This document shows, piece by piece, positions 10,156 through 19,339 of a stretch of DNA of 64,000 bases; the stretch's first letter is position 1; every line of letters starts with the position of its first letter. The position numbers and the translations under genes were made by a program. The notes under the pieces were generated by a model. It saw only the letters and a list, made by a program, of their open reading frames with translations. It was not told the DNA's origin and did not search any database. Source of the DNA: Prescottella defluvii (lineage in GTDB: Bacteria; Actinomycetota; Actinomycetes; Mycobacteriales; Mycobacteriaceae); contig CP121458.1 in the NCBI GenBank assembly GCA_029690005.1, positions 3,534,001 through 3,598,000 on the forward strand. The letters are read 5' to 3'.

Positions 10156-11180
10156 TCACTTCCCATCGAGCAGTCGATACAGCGGATTGCGTGCCGCCGC
10201 CTCGCGCACCCCGGTTCCCGCGCCCTCCGTGTACACCTGGGTCGTGTTCATCGACTCGTGACCGAGCATCCGCATCAGCGTGAAGATGCTGACGTTCTCG
10301 TCCGCCATGTTGGTGGCGAAGGTGTGCCGGAACTGGTGCGTCAGAGCGCCTTTCGCGCGTTCGCCGTTGATTCCGGCTCGCCGGTAGGCGCGCAGCACGC
10401 GGTACTGCAGCGTCCCGCGTGTGATGCGGTCGCCGTCGGCCCCGACGAACAGGGGATCGGTGCTGCGGAAGTGCTGCCACGCGGTCGCGTCCGACGGAAC
10501 CCGACGCTTGATCGAACCGGGGAACCGCTCGATCCGCGACTCCAGGTAGCCGGTCAATGCGGCCACCAGCGCGGGCTCCGCCGTCGCGACCCGCTCCTTG
10601 CTGCCCTTGCCGCGGACCAGGATCACCTTCGCCGACCCGGCCGCGGCATCGACGGCGCCGCGCACGTCCCCGATGTCGACCGCGATCAGCTCCGACGACC
10701 GCATCCCGGTCAGCAGCGCCATCAGGATGATCGCGAAGTCGCGTTCCCCCACGGCCGGACGCCGTCGGTGTCGTCCTCCTGCAGCGTCGCGATGAGCCGG
10801 GCGACCGCGTCCGACGGCAGCGCCTTGGGAATCCGCTTGGGCGCCTTGGGGCGCAGCACCGCGGACATCGGATTGGCGACGATCGCGTCGAGCGAGAACA
10901 GGAAGTCGCACAGCGTGTTCCAGGTGGACCAGCAGCGCCGGATCGACGCCACCTCGTGGGTCGCGGCGAACGACGCGAACGCCTGCTGCATCGACGGCTT
11001 GGTGATCACGTCGACCGGCAGCGTGCCGGCGGGAACGCCGGACTGCTGCGCCAGGAACTCGCAGATCCCCGCATAGTCCTGCCGATACGCCTTGAGCGTG
11101 TGCGGCGACGGTTTCGCGGTGCTGCGATGCAGCAGGAACTCACCGAACCAGGCGTCGAGTAGTCGTCGATCGTCGCTCAC
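10156..11180 (-). CDS. tyrosine recombinase/integrase (XerC/D-like)
   Basis: The N-terminal SAM-like DNA-binding domain reads SPHTLKAYRQDYAGICEFLAQ. The catalytic domain has the complete tyrosine-recombinase set: Arg in LLTGMRSSEL, Lys in VRGKGSKERV, His-x-x-Arg in LTHQFRHTFA, His in MLGHESMNTT and Tyr in TTQVYTEG. Phase changes near 10745 at a CCCCC run joining GVRPWG to ERDFAIILMALL. Full length is about 341 residues from a GTG at 11180. No excisionase, att repeat or phage gene is next to it, so it may be a stand-alone recombinase or a relic of an integrated element. Confidence 0.75.
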
Positions 11181-11576
11181 GCCGGTCCGCTCCAATGTCC
11201 TTCCGCTGCCCCTCGAATCGGACGGATCAGCACATGTGTTCGATCCGTACCCGAGCAGTGTATAGCCAGTTCCCACGGACGCGGGCCGGCGCCACCGGAC
11301 ACCGCGGTCGGCCAGTCGCGTGTCCGGAAAAGTGCATGTCCACGGCGTTTCGCGCGGGGTGCGAACCGGAGGGCGTGGGCGTCGAGACAGTGCCCCCTTG
11401 CTTCACCCTCGATTTCACCCCAATCCAGCTTTCGCTGAACGGCCGATCTCGCTAACTTCATATCGCCAGGCGCACCCCCGACGTGTGCCTGGCTTCAACT
11501 TCCAGGCGTCCCGTTGCCCACACTTCTCGGTAGCTCGTCCGAGTGAGGCAACGGGACGCTGTCGATGCGGATCCGG
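11181..11576. other. intergenic region, about 400 bases
   Basis: No gene recognised. Short frames on both strands lack family resemblance. The right end leads into a SigF-like promoter. Confidence 0.4.
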
Positions 11577-11602
11577 GTGTAGCGCCTCCGCGTCCGGGGT
11601 AT
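11577..11602 (+). promoter_or_regulatory. SigF/SigB-like promoter
   Basis: GTGT at 11577-11580 and GGGTAT at 11597-11602 are separated by 16 bases. The actinobacterial SigF/SigB consensus is GTTT-N(14-17)-GGGTAT, so there is one mismatch in the -35 element. It lies about 50 bases upstream of the small cysteine-rich protein gene, which converges on a sigma factor gene of that group. Confidence 0.45.
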
Positions 11603-11653
11603 CCACGTGTCATGCCGGCCGGGTTCCCGCCGGCTCGGACGAGGAGGCGAACG

Positions 11654-11887
11654 ATGTCGACCTGCGAGACGTGCGGCAACGACTACGACAAGGCTTTCAC
11701 GGTCATCATGGGCGACCGCCGAGGAGTCTTCGACAGCTTCGAATGCGCTGCGCAAGCGATGGCTCCGGTGTGCGGTCACTGTGGTTGCCGCATCCTCGGC
11801 CACGGCGTCGAGGACGAAAGCCGCATCTTCTGCTGCGCCAACTGCGCGCGGCGGGCGGGGCACGAGCAACTGGTCGATCGCGTGTGA
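11654..11887 (+). CDS. small cysteine-rich metal-binding protein (metallothionein-like)
   Basis: A 77-residue protein starting at ATG 11654 behind GAGGAGGCG. Cysteines occur as CETCG, FECAAQAMAPVCGHCGCR and FCCANCARR, together with His in GHCG, GHGV and GHEQL. Nine Cys plus His in so short a protein imply zinc or other metal binding, in the style of bacterial metallothioneins or treble-clef zinc ribbons. The text DKAFTVIMGDRRGVFDSFECA is conserved in small actinobacterial zinc proteins. The SigF-like promoter suggests stress induction. Confidence 0.65.
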   Translation: MSTCETCGNDYDKAFTVIMGDRRGVFDSFECAAQAMAPVCGHCGCRILGHGVEDESRIFCCANCARRAGHEQLVDRV

Positions 11888-11895
11888 CCCGAACG

Positions 11896-12763
11896 TCACC
11901 GCTCGATCTGGTCGCGGAGCGTCGCGAGAGACGAGCCAGGAGCCGGGAGACGTGCATCTGGGAGATCCCGACCTCCTCGGCGATGCGGCTCTGCGTGAGA
12001 TTCCCGAAGAATCGCATGAGCACGATCCGACGCTCACGGTCCGGGAGTGCGGCGAGCGCGGGACGCAGTGTCTCGTGGTCCTCGACCGCGTCCAGTCGCG
12101 CATCTTCGTCGCCGAGGACCTCCGCGAGGGGGTGATCGTGGACGCGGCTTCCAGAACCCGCGTCCACCGACACCGTCTGATAGGCGTTCGCTGCCAGCAG
12201 TCCCTCGGAGACGTCGTCCACACCGATCCGCAGCTCGGCGGCGATCTCGAGAGACGTCGGGGGTCGCCCCAGCCGCTGCGAGAGGAGCGCGACCGAACGG
12301 GTGATCTCGAGATGCAACTCCTTGACGCGCCGGGGCACCCGCACGGCCCACCCGGTGTCGCGGAAGTGTCGGCGCACTTCGCCCATCATCGTCGGCACCG
12401 CGAACGCCACGAAGTCGGATCCCACGTGCACGTCGTACCGGTTGACCGCGTTGACCAGTCCGACCCGGGCCACCTGAACGAGGTCGTCGTGGAACTCTCC
12501 ACGACCGTCGAACCTGCGCGCGATGTGATCGGCGAGGGGAAGGCACCGCGTGATCACGGAGTCACGGAGCACGACGTAGCGCGGGTCCCGGGGGTCGAGC
12601 GACGCCATGGACTCGAAGACCGGACCCACGTCACGGTATTCGTCGGCGTGCTCGACCGGACGATTCACGCAATCGACCTGCGAGATCGTCGTGGGGAGTG
12701 GAACGGTGGTCCCGCACGGTTCGCCGGCCGCGCGTCGTGATCTGGTGCGTCGTCGTCGCTCAC
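11896..12763 (-). CDS. SigB/SigF-family RNA polymerase sigma factor
   Basis: A stress sigma factor. Region 2 reads FHDDLVQVARVGLVNAVNRY and GSDFVAFAVPTMMGEVRRHF, region 3 PPTSLEIAAELRIGVDDVSE, and region 4 LALPDRERRIVLMRFFGN-like text followed by LTQSRIAEEVGISQMHVSRLL. A -1 phase change near 11925 restores the usual ending LATLRDQIER with stop at 11896, and so avoids overlap with the convergent cysteine-rich gene. At the other end, the GTG at 12763 is preceded by GGAGGA, and one base missing near 12710 links VSDDDAPDHDARPANRAG to TTISQVDCVNRPVEHADEY. No anti-sigma factor gene is adjacent. Confidence 0.8.
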
Positions 12764-12866
12764 GTGTCCTCCGTTCGGCCGGACATCGGATGCGTCCATC
12801 GTAGGACGGTTCGGCATCCGGAACAGCGACACCGTTCGCAATCGATCGTCTGGGCTGCTGTCAGAC

Positions 12867-14256
12867 CTACCAGTTCGTGAACAGCAGATGGTTGACGGCC
12901 AGGGCCCCGGCGAGCTGGGCGGCGAGCCAGTACCGGTGGCTCGGGGGCGGCAGCAGAGCCGGCGCGGCGAGCAGCCACAACGCGAACGGCAGCCAGATGC
13001 GTTCGGTCTCCGCCTTGCTCAGTGCACTCAGGTCCGCGATCAGCACGGCCAGCACCGCGGCAGCGACCAGCACGTTCACCGGCTGCCGGGTCCGGAGCCC
13101 CTGCCAGGCGAGCACCCGCGGCAGCGCGGCAGCGACCGCGAGACCGGTCGCGCACAGCAGCGACGCCAGGTTGGCCCAGGCCCAGTACGCGAACGGGCGA
13201 TCCGCGGCGATGCCCTGCCAGTACCGCTGCTGGACCAGGGCGTACCCCTCGAACCACCAGAAGCCCATGAACGTGAACGCGGCCGCCACGGCCAGCGCCC
13301 CGACGATCGCTCCGACGAGTGGGCGGTAACGGTTGGCGACGACGAGGGCCGCCACGGCGGGGATGGCCATCAGCGCGAGGCCGTAGCTGAGGTAGACCCC
13401 GAACCCGAAGAGCACTCCGGCCATGACGGATGCCGTGATCGGCCACCGCACCGACCGGGTGGCGGCGAGGGCGAGCAGTGCGACTCCCCACGCGGTCACG
13501 CCGGCGAACAGTGCGTCGCCCGAGACGGCGATCCAGATCGCGGCGGGCGCGATCGCGACGAACGGTGCCGCCAACCGGGCCCGCGATTCGTCGCCGAGTG
13601 CGCGAATCGTGACCACGACCGCGGCGGTCCCCGACGACCCGACGAGCACGCATGCCGCCGCGGCCCACGCGCCTCCGCCGAGCCCGATCCGGTCGAGGAA
13701 GACGAAGGTGAGCAGCGCGCCCGGTGGGTGCCCGGAGACGTGCGTGTTCCAGGAGTCGGGCTGGTTGTCCACGATCCGCCCGGCGAACCCGCGCAGCATC
13801 GCCGGGATGTCGGTGACGCCGGGTACCTCGCTCAGATACTCGTCGCGGGCCACCAGTCGGTCGGTGAACCCGCGTTGCCAGCCGTCGACCATCGCCAGCG
13901 AGACGCCCAGGCGGTGGCCGAAGCCCACGTCGCGAGCGGAAGCCAGTGCCACGGCAGACGGAGTGCGAGCGAGGGACCCAGGCCACCGCGGCGACTCCGA
14001 TGAGCAGGGCGAACGGTGTGCCCCAGCCGATGTGTGGCTCCCACCAGCCGAAGATCGGCGCCACCTGGGCGAAGTCATGGATCTTCTGCGCGTTGCTCCG
14101 GATCAGGGGCGTCACGGTCCCGAAACCGAGGTGCGGCACGACGAACGCGGCCACGACCAGTGCCGCAGCCGCCGCCGCAGCCGCCAGGTCCGAGCGGGCA
14201 AAGCGTGGTCCGCACGTTTCCCGAACACTGGACTTTCGCTGGTCAGCCGACGTCAT
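12867..14256 (-). CDS. multi-pass membrane protein (Rv0541c-like)
   Basis: About 460 residues with roughly 11-12 membrane segments (LVVAAFVVPHLGF, ALLIGVAAVAW, LLTFVFLDRIGL, AAVVVTIRAL, MAGVLFGFGVYLSYGLALMAIPAVAALVV, VAAAFTFMGFWWFEGY). A luminal region carries RDEYLSEVPGV and SWNTHVSGHPPGALL, where a conserved His-Pro-Pro-Gly precedes a membrane helix. This resembles GT-C-fold or polyprenyl-phosphate-dependent enzymes. Phase changes near 13990. From memory it matches the conserved integral membrane protein Rv0541c, next to Rv0540. Start ATG 14256 overlaps the preceding gene by 14 bases. Last gene of the operon. Function unknown. Confidence 0.65.
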
Positions 14257-14937
14257 GGTGACCGCATCGCTGCAGACGCCGGACGAGGGCGCCGAACCTG
14301 CTGTCCGGGCAACCTCGCCCGCCACCCGCTTCGCATCGTCGGGGGTGTCGACGTCGGAGAGAACCTGAAGGCAAGCCACCCGCCAACCGTGCTGCCGTAG
14401 CGCGCGTAGGGTGCGGTCGCCGGTGTCGGACCGCGACGGGGTGATGTCCGCCAGTATCTCGGCCATGTCGGGCGTCGAGACCCCGAGCGCCCACCAGCCC
14501 CCGTCGGCGGCGGGGCCGAACACCGCGTCGACGTCCGGACTCGTCAGTGTGGCGGCGGCAGCTCCCAGCAACTCGGGCGTCACCTGCGGGGTGTCCATGC
14601 CGATCTGCAGCACCGGGCTGTGCGCCACCGCGGCCGCGTCGGCGTGCGCGTTCACAAGCCGGTGGGCGAAGCCGTCCCCGCGCTGCGCAACGACGACGAA
14701 GTCATCCAGCACGGCCGCGATCTCGGCGCCGTGACGGGCAGCGGACAGCTCCCCGGTGAGTGCGACGACCCGCGTGGTGACCGACGTCCGCCGGGCGGCA
14801 TCGAGCGTGTCGAGCAGCGATGCCGACGCGAGCTCGGCCGCGTCGTCGAGCGAGATCGTCGGGGCCAATCGCGTCTTCACCTGTCCCGGTACCGGCGCCT
14901 TGGAGACGACCAGCAGGGTGCATCGACTGGTCGTCAT
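14243..14937 (-). CDS. TIGR04282/DUF2064 transferase
   Basis: A nucleotidyl- or glycosyl-transferase-fold protein. The start MTTSRCTLLVVSKAPVPGQV followed by KTRLAP is the family hallmark, with a GT-A-like metal site region at LQIGMDTPQVTPELL and GPAADGGWWALGV. TIGR04282 is named for arsenosugar-associated clusters, but many members occur elsewhere (Rv0540 in M. tuberculosis, from memory). As sequenced, the frame runs straight into the downstream membrane gene. One extra C in the GCGCCC run near 14300 would instead give LVRRLQRCGHHDVG and a stop at 14243. ATGA overlap with the upstream glycosyltransferase (stop 14934, start 14937) shows tight coupling. Confidence 0.7.
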
Positions 14938-15623
14938 CCCCGCGCCCTCCCGAGGACCAACACCTTCCAGAAGTCCCGAGCGGCGTGGACGCTGCCGACG
15001 ACCGAGCCGGACACCTTCGACACGCCGGCCGTCCGGGACCGGTACGCGACATCGTGCTCAGCGACGCTCAGCCCGGCCCGGGCTGCGCGGACGAGCAGCT
15101 CGAGCGGGTACCCGGACCGCCGGTCGGTGATGCCCAGCGTCAGCAGAACCTCCCGCCGTGCGGCGCGCGCCGCACCGATGTCGTGCACGTCCAGTCCGTA
15201 TCGTCGGCGCAATCGGCGAGCCACCAGCGCGTTGCCCAGTCGAGCGTGAATCGGCCAGCGGACGTGGCTGACCGGCCGGCGTCGACCCACCGCGACATCG
15301 GCCCCGCCGCGCACCAGGCTGACGAGTGCCGGTAGGTCACCCGGGTCGAGAGACCCGTCGCCGTCGAGGACGCACACGATCGATGTCCGTGCGGCCACGA
15401 CCCCGGTATGCACGGCCGATCCGTAGCCGGGCCGTCGGTCGTAGACGACGTTCGCGCCGCACTCGCGCGCGACGTGGGCCGTCCCGTCCTCGGATCCGTT
15501 GTCCACGACCAGGGCCCGGTATCCGCAGGGGAGTGCCGCCAAGACCCCGGGCAGCGCCCCGGCCTCGTTGCGGCAGGGGATGACCACGGTCACCGTTTCC
15601 GCGTCGGCCTGCCGGTCAGACAT
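14934..15623 (-). CDS. family 2 glycosyltransferase (dolichol-phosphate sugar synthase-like)
   Basis: A complete 229-residue GT2 domain: VTVVIPCRNEAGALPGVLAA, ALVVDNGSEDGTAHVA, then CVLDGDGSLDPGDLPALVS with the metal-binding DGD triad, then DIGAARAARREVLL and SGYPLELLVRAARAGLSVAE. No C-terminal membrane anchor is seen, so it is probably a soluble DPM1-like enzyme using a nucleotide sugar and a polyprenyl phosphate. Start at ATG 15623, overlapping the upstream gene by ATGTCTGA. It corresponds to Rv0539 in the mycobacterial cluster (from memory). Confidence 0.8.
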   Translation of the reverse strand: MSDRQADAETVTVVIPCRNEAGALPGVLAALPCGYRALVVDNGSEDGTAHVARECGANVVYDRRPGYGSAVHTGVVAARTSIVCVLDGDGSLDPGDLPALVSLVRGGADVAVGRRRPVSHVRWPIHARLGNALVARRLRRRYGLDVHDIGAARAARREVLLTLGITDRRSGYPLELLVRAARAGLSVAEHDVAYRSRTAGVSKVSGSVVGSVHAARDFWKVLVLGRARG

Positions 15624-16671
15624 GGGCGCCTCGCTGGGGATCGCGTCCCGCATCGGCGCGAAGGCGAACTCGGCCAGGCCCGGTCCGGGCGCGACCGCGG
15701 CCCGGAACCCGAGCAGCCGGGCGGCCCTCCGCGGGTCTGCCACGATGTGCCGAACATCGCCGGGGCGATACTGCCCGGTCACGACCGGCGCCGGCCCGTC
15801 CCGCGCGCGTGCCAACGCGAGCGCCACGTCGCCGATCGTTATCGGTTGGCCCGAGCACACGTTGACAGCCTCGAATCCGCCCAAGGCCGCCTCCACCGCA
15901 AGGACGTTCGCCTCCGCGACGTCCCGCACGTGCACGAAGTCCCGCGTCTGCCCGCCGTCCTCGAACACCGTCGGGGCCTGCCCGGCCTCGAGCGACGTGC
16001 GGAAAATCGCCGCCACCCCGGAATAGGGTGTGTCGCGCGGCATCAGATCCCCGTAGACGTTGTGGTACCTCAACGCGGTCACCGCCCCTCCCGTCGACAG
16101 CGACCACGCCAGCGCGTAGTTCTCCTGCGCGAGCTTGCTCGCCGCGTACAGGCTCCTGGGGCGCAGCGGCGCTTCCTCCGGCACCACTTCCCAGGTCAGT
16201 GGCTCACCGCCGACCGGGCAACGGTGATCGAAGACGCCGTCGTCGAGATCGCTCGGATCACGCGGGGCAGGGTCGACCCGCCCGTGGTTCGGCACCGGTA
16301 CCTGCCGTCTCCGTAGACCACCATCGACGAGGCGAGGACCAGCCTCCGACATCCGCTGCGGTGCATCCCGGCGAGCAGGACCGCGGTGCCGTAGTCGTTG
16401 TGGCTCGCGTAGGCCGGTGCGTCGGCGGCATCGACACCGGCGCCGACCACCGCACTCTGATGACACACCACCTCAACCCGGGCAGGACGCGTTCGAGGGC
16501 GTCGCCGTCGCGGACGTCGACACGAACGACGCCCTCAGGTACCGGCGCCGCACACCCGTGCGCCGACCCGAGCATCGCGTCCATCGCCACCACCTCGTGC
16601 CCGCGTTCGACCAAGGCGGCCTCCACGTGCCTCCCGACGAATCCGGCCGCTCCGGTCAGCAGAACCCTCAT
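15616..16671 (-). CDS. NAD-dependent epimerase/dehydratase (GalE3-like)
   Basis: An extended SDR. The NAD site is MRVLLTGAAGFVGRHVEAAL, the Ser/Thr strand VLASSMVVYGDG, the catalytic Tyr-x-x-x-Lys LYAASKLAQENYAL, and then ALRYHNVYGDLMPRDTPYSG with DFVHVRDVAEANVLA. The pieces lie in three frames, with indels near 16475 (GGG run), 16290 and 15640. One extra C in the CCCC run at about 15640 would replace an artificial in-frame fusion to the next gene with the ending IPQRGAHV, stop at 15616. Start 16671 overlaps the upstream stop by ATGA. Substrate is probably a nucleotide sugar. It matches Rv0536 (galE3) in gene order, from memory. Confidence 0.75.
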
Positions 16672-17488
16672 GGCAGCTCGATCGGCAGCGTGACTCCCTC
16701 GTGCACACGGCAATGCGAGCACACCGCGGTGCTCGGCGCCGCAGCGATCGCCGCGCGGACCAGATCCTTGAACGGACCGACGTTCCGCTCGAACTCGGCG
16801 AACGCGTCCACCGCGCGGACCCCTGGCCGACGGCGATCCCCGCATCCATATCGGTGATCAAAGCCACGGTCGCGTAACACATTTCGAGTTCCCGGGCGAG
16901 CACGGCCTCGGGATGTCCGGTCATGTTGACCAGACTCCAACCCTGAGCGGCGAACCATCGGCTCTCCGCTCTGGTCGAGAACCGGGGCCCTTCCACCACC
17001 ACCATGGCGCCGCCGTCCACCGTCCCGGGCTGCAACACGGCGGCGCGCAGGTCCGGGCAGTACGGATCGGCGAACTGCACGTGCACGGCGCCGCCGTCGA
17101 AGTACGTCTGCGGTCGACCCGACGTCCGATCCACCAGCTGGTCGGGGACGACGATCGCTCCTCGCCCCAGTTCAGCGCAGAGACTGCCGGCGGCGCACGG
17201 AGCGAACACCTTGCGAACGCCCAGGCTGCGCAGCGCCCACATGTTCGCGCGATACGGGACAGTGTGAGGTGCGTGCTCGTGTCGGGCGCCGTGCCGTGGC
17301 AGGAACGCCGTCAGCCGGCCAGCGACCTCCCCGATGGCGATCGGCGCGCTCGGCCGACCGTACGGCGTCTCGACGTCCACGACCTCGGCTCCGGTACCGA
17401 AGAACGTGTAGAAACCGCTCCCACCGATCACGGCGATGTCCGGTCCGGCGCCACGCCGGGGCGCACACTGCGTTGCCATCTCAGTCAT
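16668..17488 (-). CDS. S-methyl-5'-thioadenosine phosphorylase-like protein
   Basis: A purine nucleoside phosphorylase of the MTAP branch, with the phosphate-binding start IAVIGGSGFYTFF, then LPRHGARHEHAPHTVPYRAN (a signature His/Arg block), VVPDQLVDRTSGR, MVVVEGPRFSTRAESRWFAAQ and LVNMTGHPEAVLARELEMCY. The NMT-x-xPEA substrate loop is present. Phase changes near 16815, with the C-terminus continuing VRAVDAFAEFERN to VTLPIELP. Start ATG 17488 follows AGGAGG. In this operon it could phosphorolyse 5'-deoxyadenosine or an adenosylated intermediate made by the adjacent radical SAM enzyme. Corresponds to Rv0535 (pnp), from memory. Confidence 0.8.
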
Positions 17489-17516
17489 CCTCCTCACAGG
17501 TCGCGTCGGCGTCGGG

Positions 17517-18513
17517 TCAGGCGCAGGGGAAGAGCTCGGCGGCAGTGGCCGCCCGCGCCCGCTGCTCGGCGAACGATCGGGCGATCTCGTCGAGCGCCGG
17601 GGTGAGGGGCTCGATCTGCCGGGTGACCAGTGCGCCTTCGTCGATCGCGGCAACCGGATGCCAGTAGATCCCGTCGGCGGTGACCGTGATCTCGGGAACG
17701 AGCGACGCCCGGGTGAGCATCTGCCCCTTCACCGCCACCCCTTCCTTCGCGATCGGCCGCACGACCTGATCCTCGGGCGCTATCCCGAGGTCGTCGAGGA
17801 AGTCGTGGAAGGCGGCCAACGCGCCCGGTGGGGGCGTGGCGACGGTGGCAGCGACCCGCACCCGGAAGCCCAGCGCGAGGGCTGTGCGTATCCCGGCGAC
17901 TGCCCTCGTCCAGCTGCCGGACCCGCGGTGCGAATCGTGCAGCTCCGGCGTCGCCGAATCCAGGCTGATCTGCAGCGCCACCCCGGTGCGCGGAGGGACT
18001 CGAGTGCGCGCAGCCCCCGGCCCTTGAACACCATTCCGTTGGTGAGCACCGTGGTGGGCACCAGCTCCGCACAACTGGCGACGATGGTGCCGATGTCGGC
18101 CAGAAGGAACGGCTCACCGCCGGTGAGGAAGATTTCGCGCACGCCCCAGTCGGTCGCCTCGCGAGCCAGCCGCGCTATCCGATCCGCGCCGAGTTCGCGG
18201 CGCGGCGTCTGCGGCGACGACGCGACGCAGCAGTAATCGCACGAGAGATTGCAGTGGAAGTTGGTGTACATCCACAGCCGGGCACCTGGCATCCGGTCCG
18301 GCCCGAGCACCTGGAGTGGATCGGGGGTCGGCCCCGCCGAATCGTGATGGTGCCGACCCCGGAGTCGTCCACGTCCGCGCCCACGACGGTGTTTCCGGTT
18401 CGCGCACACCATTGTTCGGCGACTTCCCGGTCTGCGCTCGAGGTGATCGACACCTGACCGGTCGCGCCGTCGGCCAGTGTCACCGCCAGCCGCATCAGAT
18501 CGAAGATCACCAT
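17517..18513 (-). CDS. radical SAM protein with N-terminal TusA-like domain
   Basis: The first 60 residues (DLMRLAVTLADGATGQVSIT, SSADREVAEQWCARTGNTVV, then GVGTITIRR) have the beta-alpha-beta pattern of TusA/SirA domains, though the usual Cys-Pro start is not within this frame. A linker with PDPLQVLGPDRMPG leads to a radical SAM core. The cluster-binding CNLSCDYC motif follows LWMYTNFH, then comes EIFLTGGEPFLLADIG (GGEP for SAM), VLTNGMVFKGRGL and LQISLDSATPELHDSHRG. Phase changes near 18320 and 17995. No second set of cluster cysteines is obvious at the C-terminus (ATAAELFPCA). It overlaps the PhnD-like gene by 7 bases. Confidence 0.7.
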
Positions 18514-19327
18514 CGCGCATCGATGCCCTGTTCCTCGACGGCAGCGAAGAGCGGTTTGTACCCGTCCAGGTGCGGCCGCACCCAGCGTTCGAGTCCCTCG
18601 AGTTCGAGAATCCTGCGGTGCGCGGGATTGCCCAGTCCATCGCCAGCAGCGTGTCCAGCCACGGGGTGTACCGCTCCGGTGACAGCGTCTCGAGCGCAGT
18701 GAACATGCAGTGGCAGTATCCGTCGGTCTGCCACACCACCTCCAACGCGTCGGGCATCAGTTCCTCGCGCCCCATCGCGTTCCAGGTGGTGATGCCGATC
18801 GCGGCAACGTCCGCATCGCCGGCGAGAACGGCCTCGACGGCGTCCAATTCGCTGCGGCCGGTATCGCCGTGCTTGCCGATGTCCGTGTCGAACCGGATGA
18901 TCTGCATATCCGTGGCGGGTACACCCGCCTCGGCGAGGTAGTGCAACGGCAGGATCGCGGCGTGCGCGGAATCGGCGGAGCCCAGCGCGAGCCTCTTACC
19001 GGCGATGGCTTCCGCGCCCTCGAGGCCGCTGCCGGAACGGGCGACGAAGACCGTGGTGAAGCCGACGTCGGTGTCGCGCTGAGCCAGCGCGGTGCAGTGG
19101 CCGTCGGTCTGCATGACCGTGCGCACGTAGGCCAGGTTCGTGTTCCAGGCGACGTCCACGTGTCCGGCCAGCAGAGAATCCACCAGCCGGCCGTAGTTCG
19201 AGTACAGCACGAAGTCCATCTCGGTCCCGGGGACGTCGGACTCGGTGAAGTAGGAGCGGATCCCCTCCCAGATCGGAACCACGTTGGGGGTGTAGGCCAC
19301 GGCGCCGACGATCAGCGGATTACTCAT
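18507..19327 (-). CDS. PhnD/NMT1-fold periplasmic-binding-like protein without signal peptide
   Basis: A type II substrate-binding-protein fold of the phosphonate/taurine/thiamine-precursor group: LIVGAVAYTPNVVPIWEGIR, VLYSNYGRLVDSLLAGHVDV, AWNTNLAYV, GKRLALGSADSAHAAILPLHYLAE and DVAAIGITTW. The protein starts MSNPLIVGAVAY at once, with no signal peptide or lipobox, and no ABC permease or ATPase gene is nearby. It is therefore probably cytosolic and may be an enzyme or chaperone, as MqnA/MqnD and THI5 are SBP-fold enzymes. Phase changes near 18635, after which ILELEGLERWVRPHLDGYKP ends the protein. Start preceded by GGAAGGGG. Confidence 0.7.
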
Positions 19328-19339
19328 CAGGACCCCTTC

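Noticed and set aside
11706-12668. Reading the sigma factor frame through to 11706, overlapping the cysteine-rich gene
   Set aside because: The extension past LLARLSRR is Arg/Pro-rich shadow text. One restored base near 11925 gives the family's usual ending and a stop at 11896 that avoids the overlap.
12867-14937. Natural fusion of DUF2064 transferase and membrane protein
   Set aside because: The same logic applies: a single C near 14300 restores a stop at 14243, and the membrane protein has its own ATG at 14256.
14934-16466. Natural fusion of epimerase and family 2 glycosyltransferase
   Set aside because: Adding one C to the CCCC run near 15640 yields IPQRGAHV and a stop overlapping the GT start, consistent with the other junctions of the operon.
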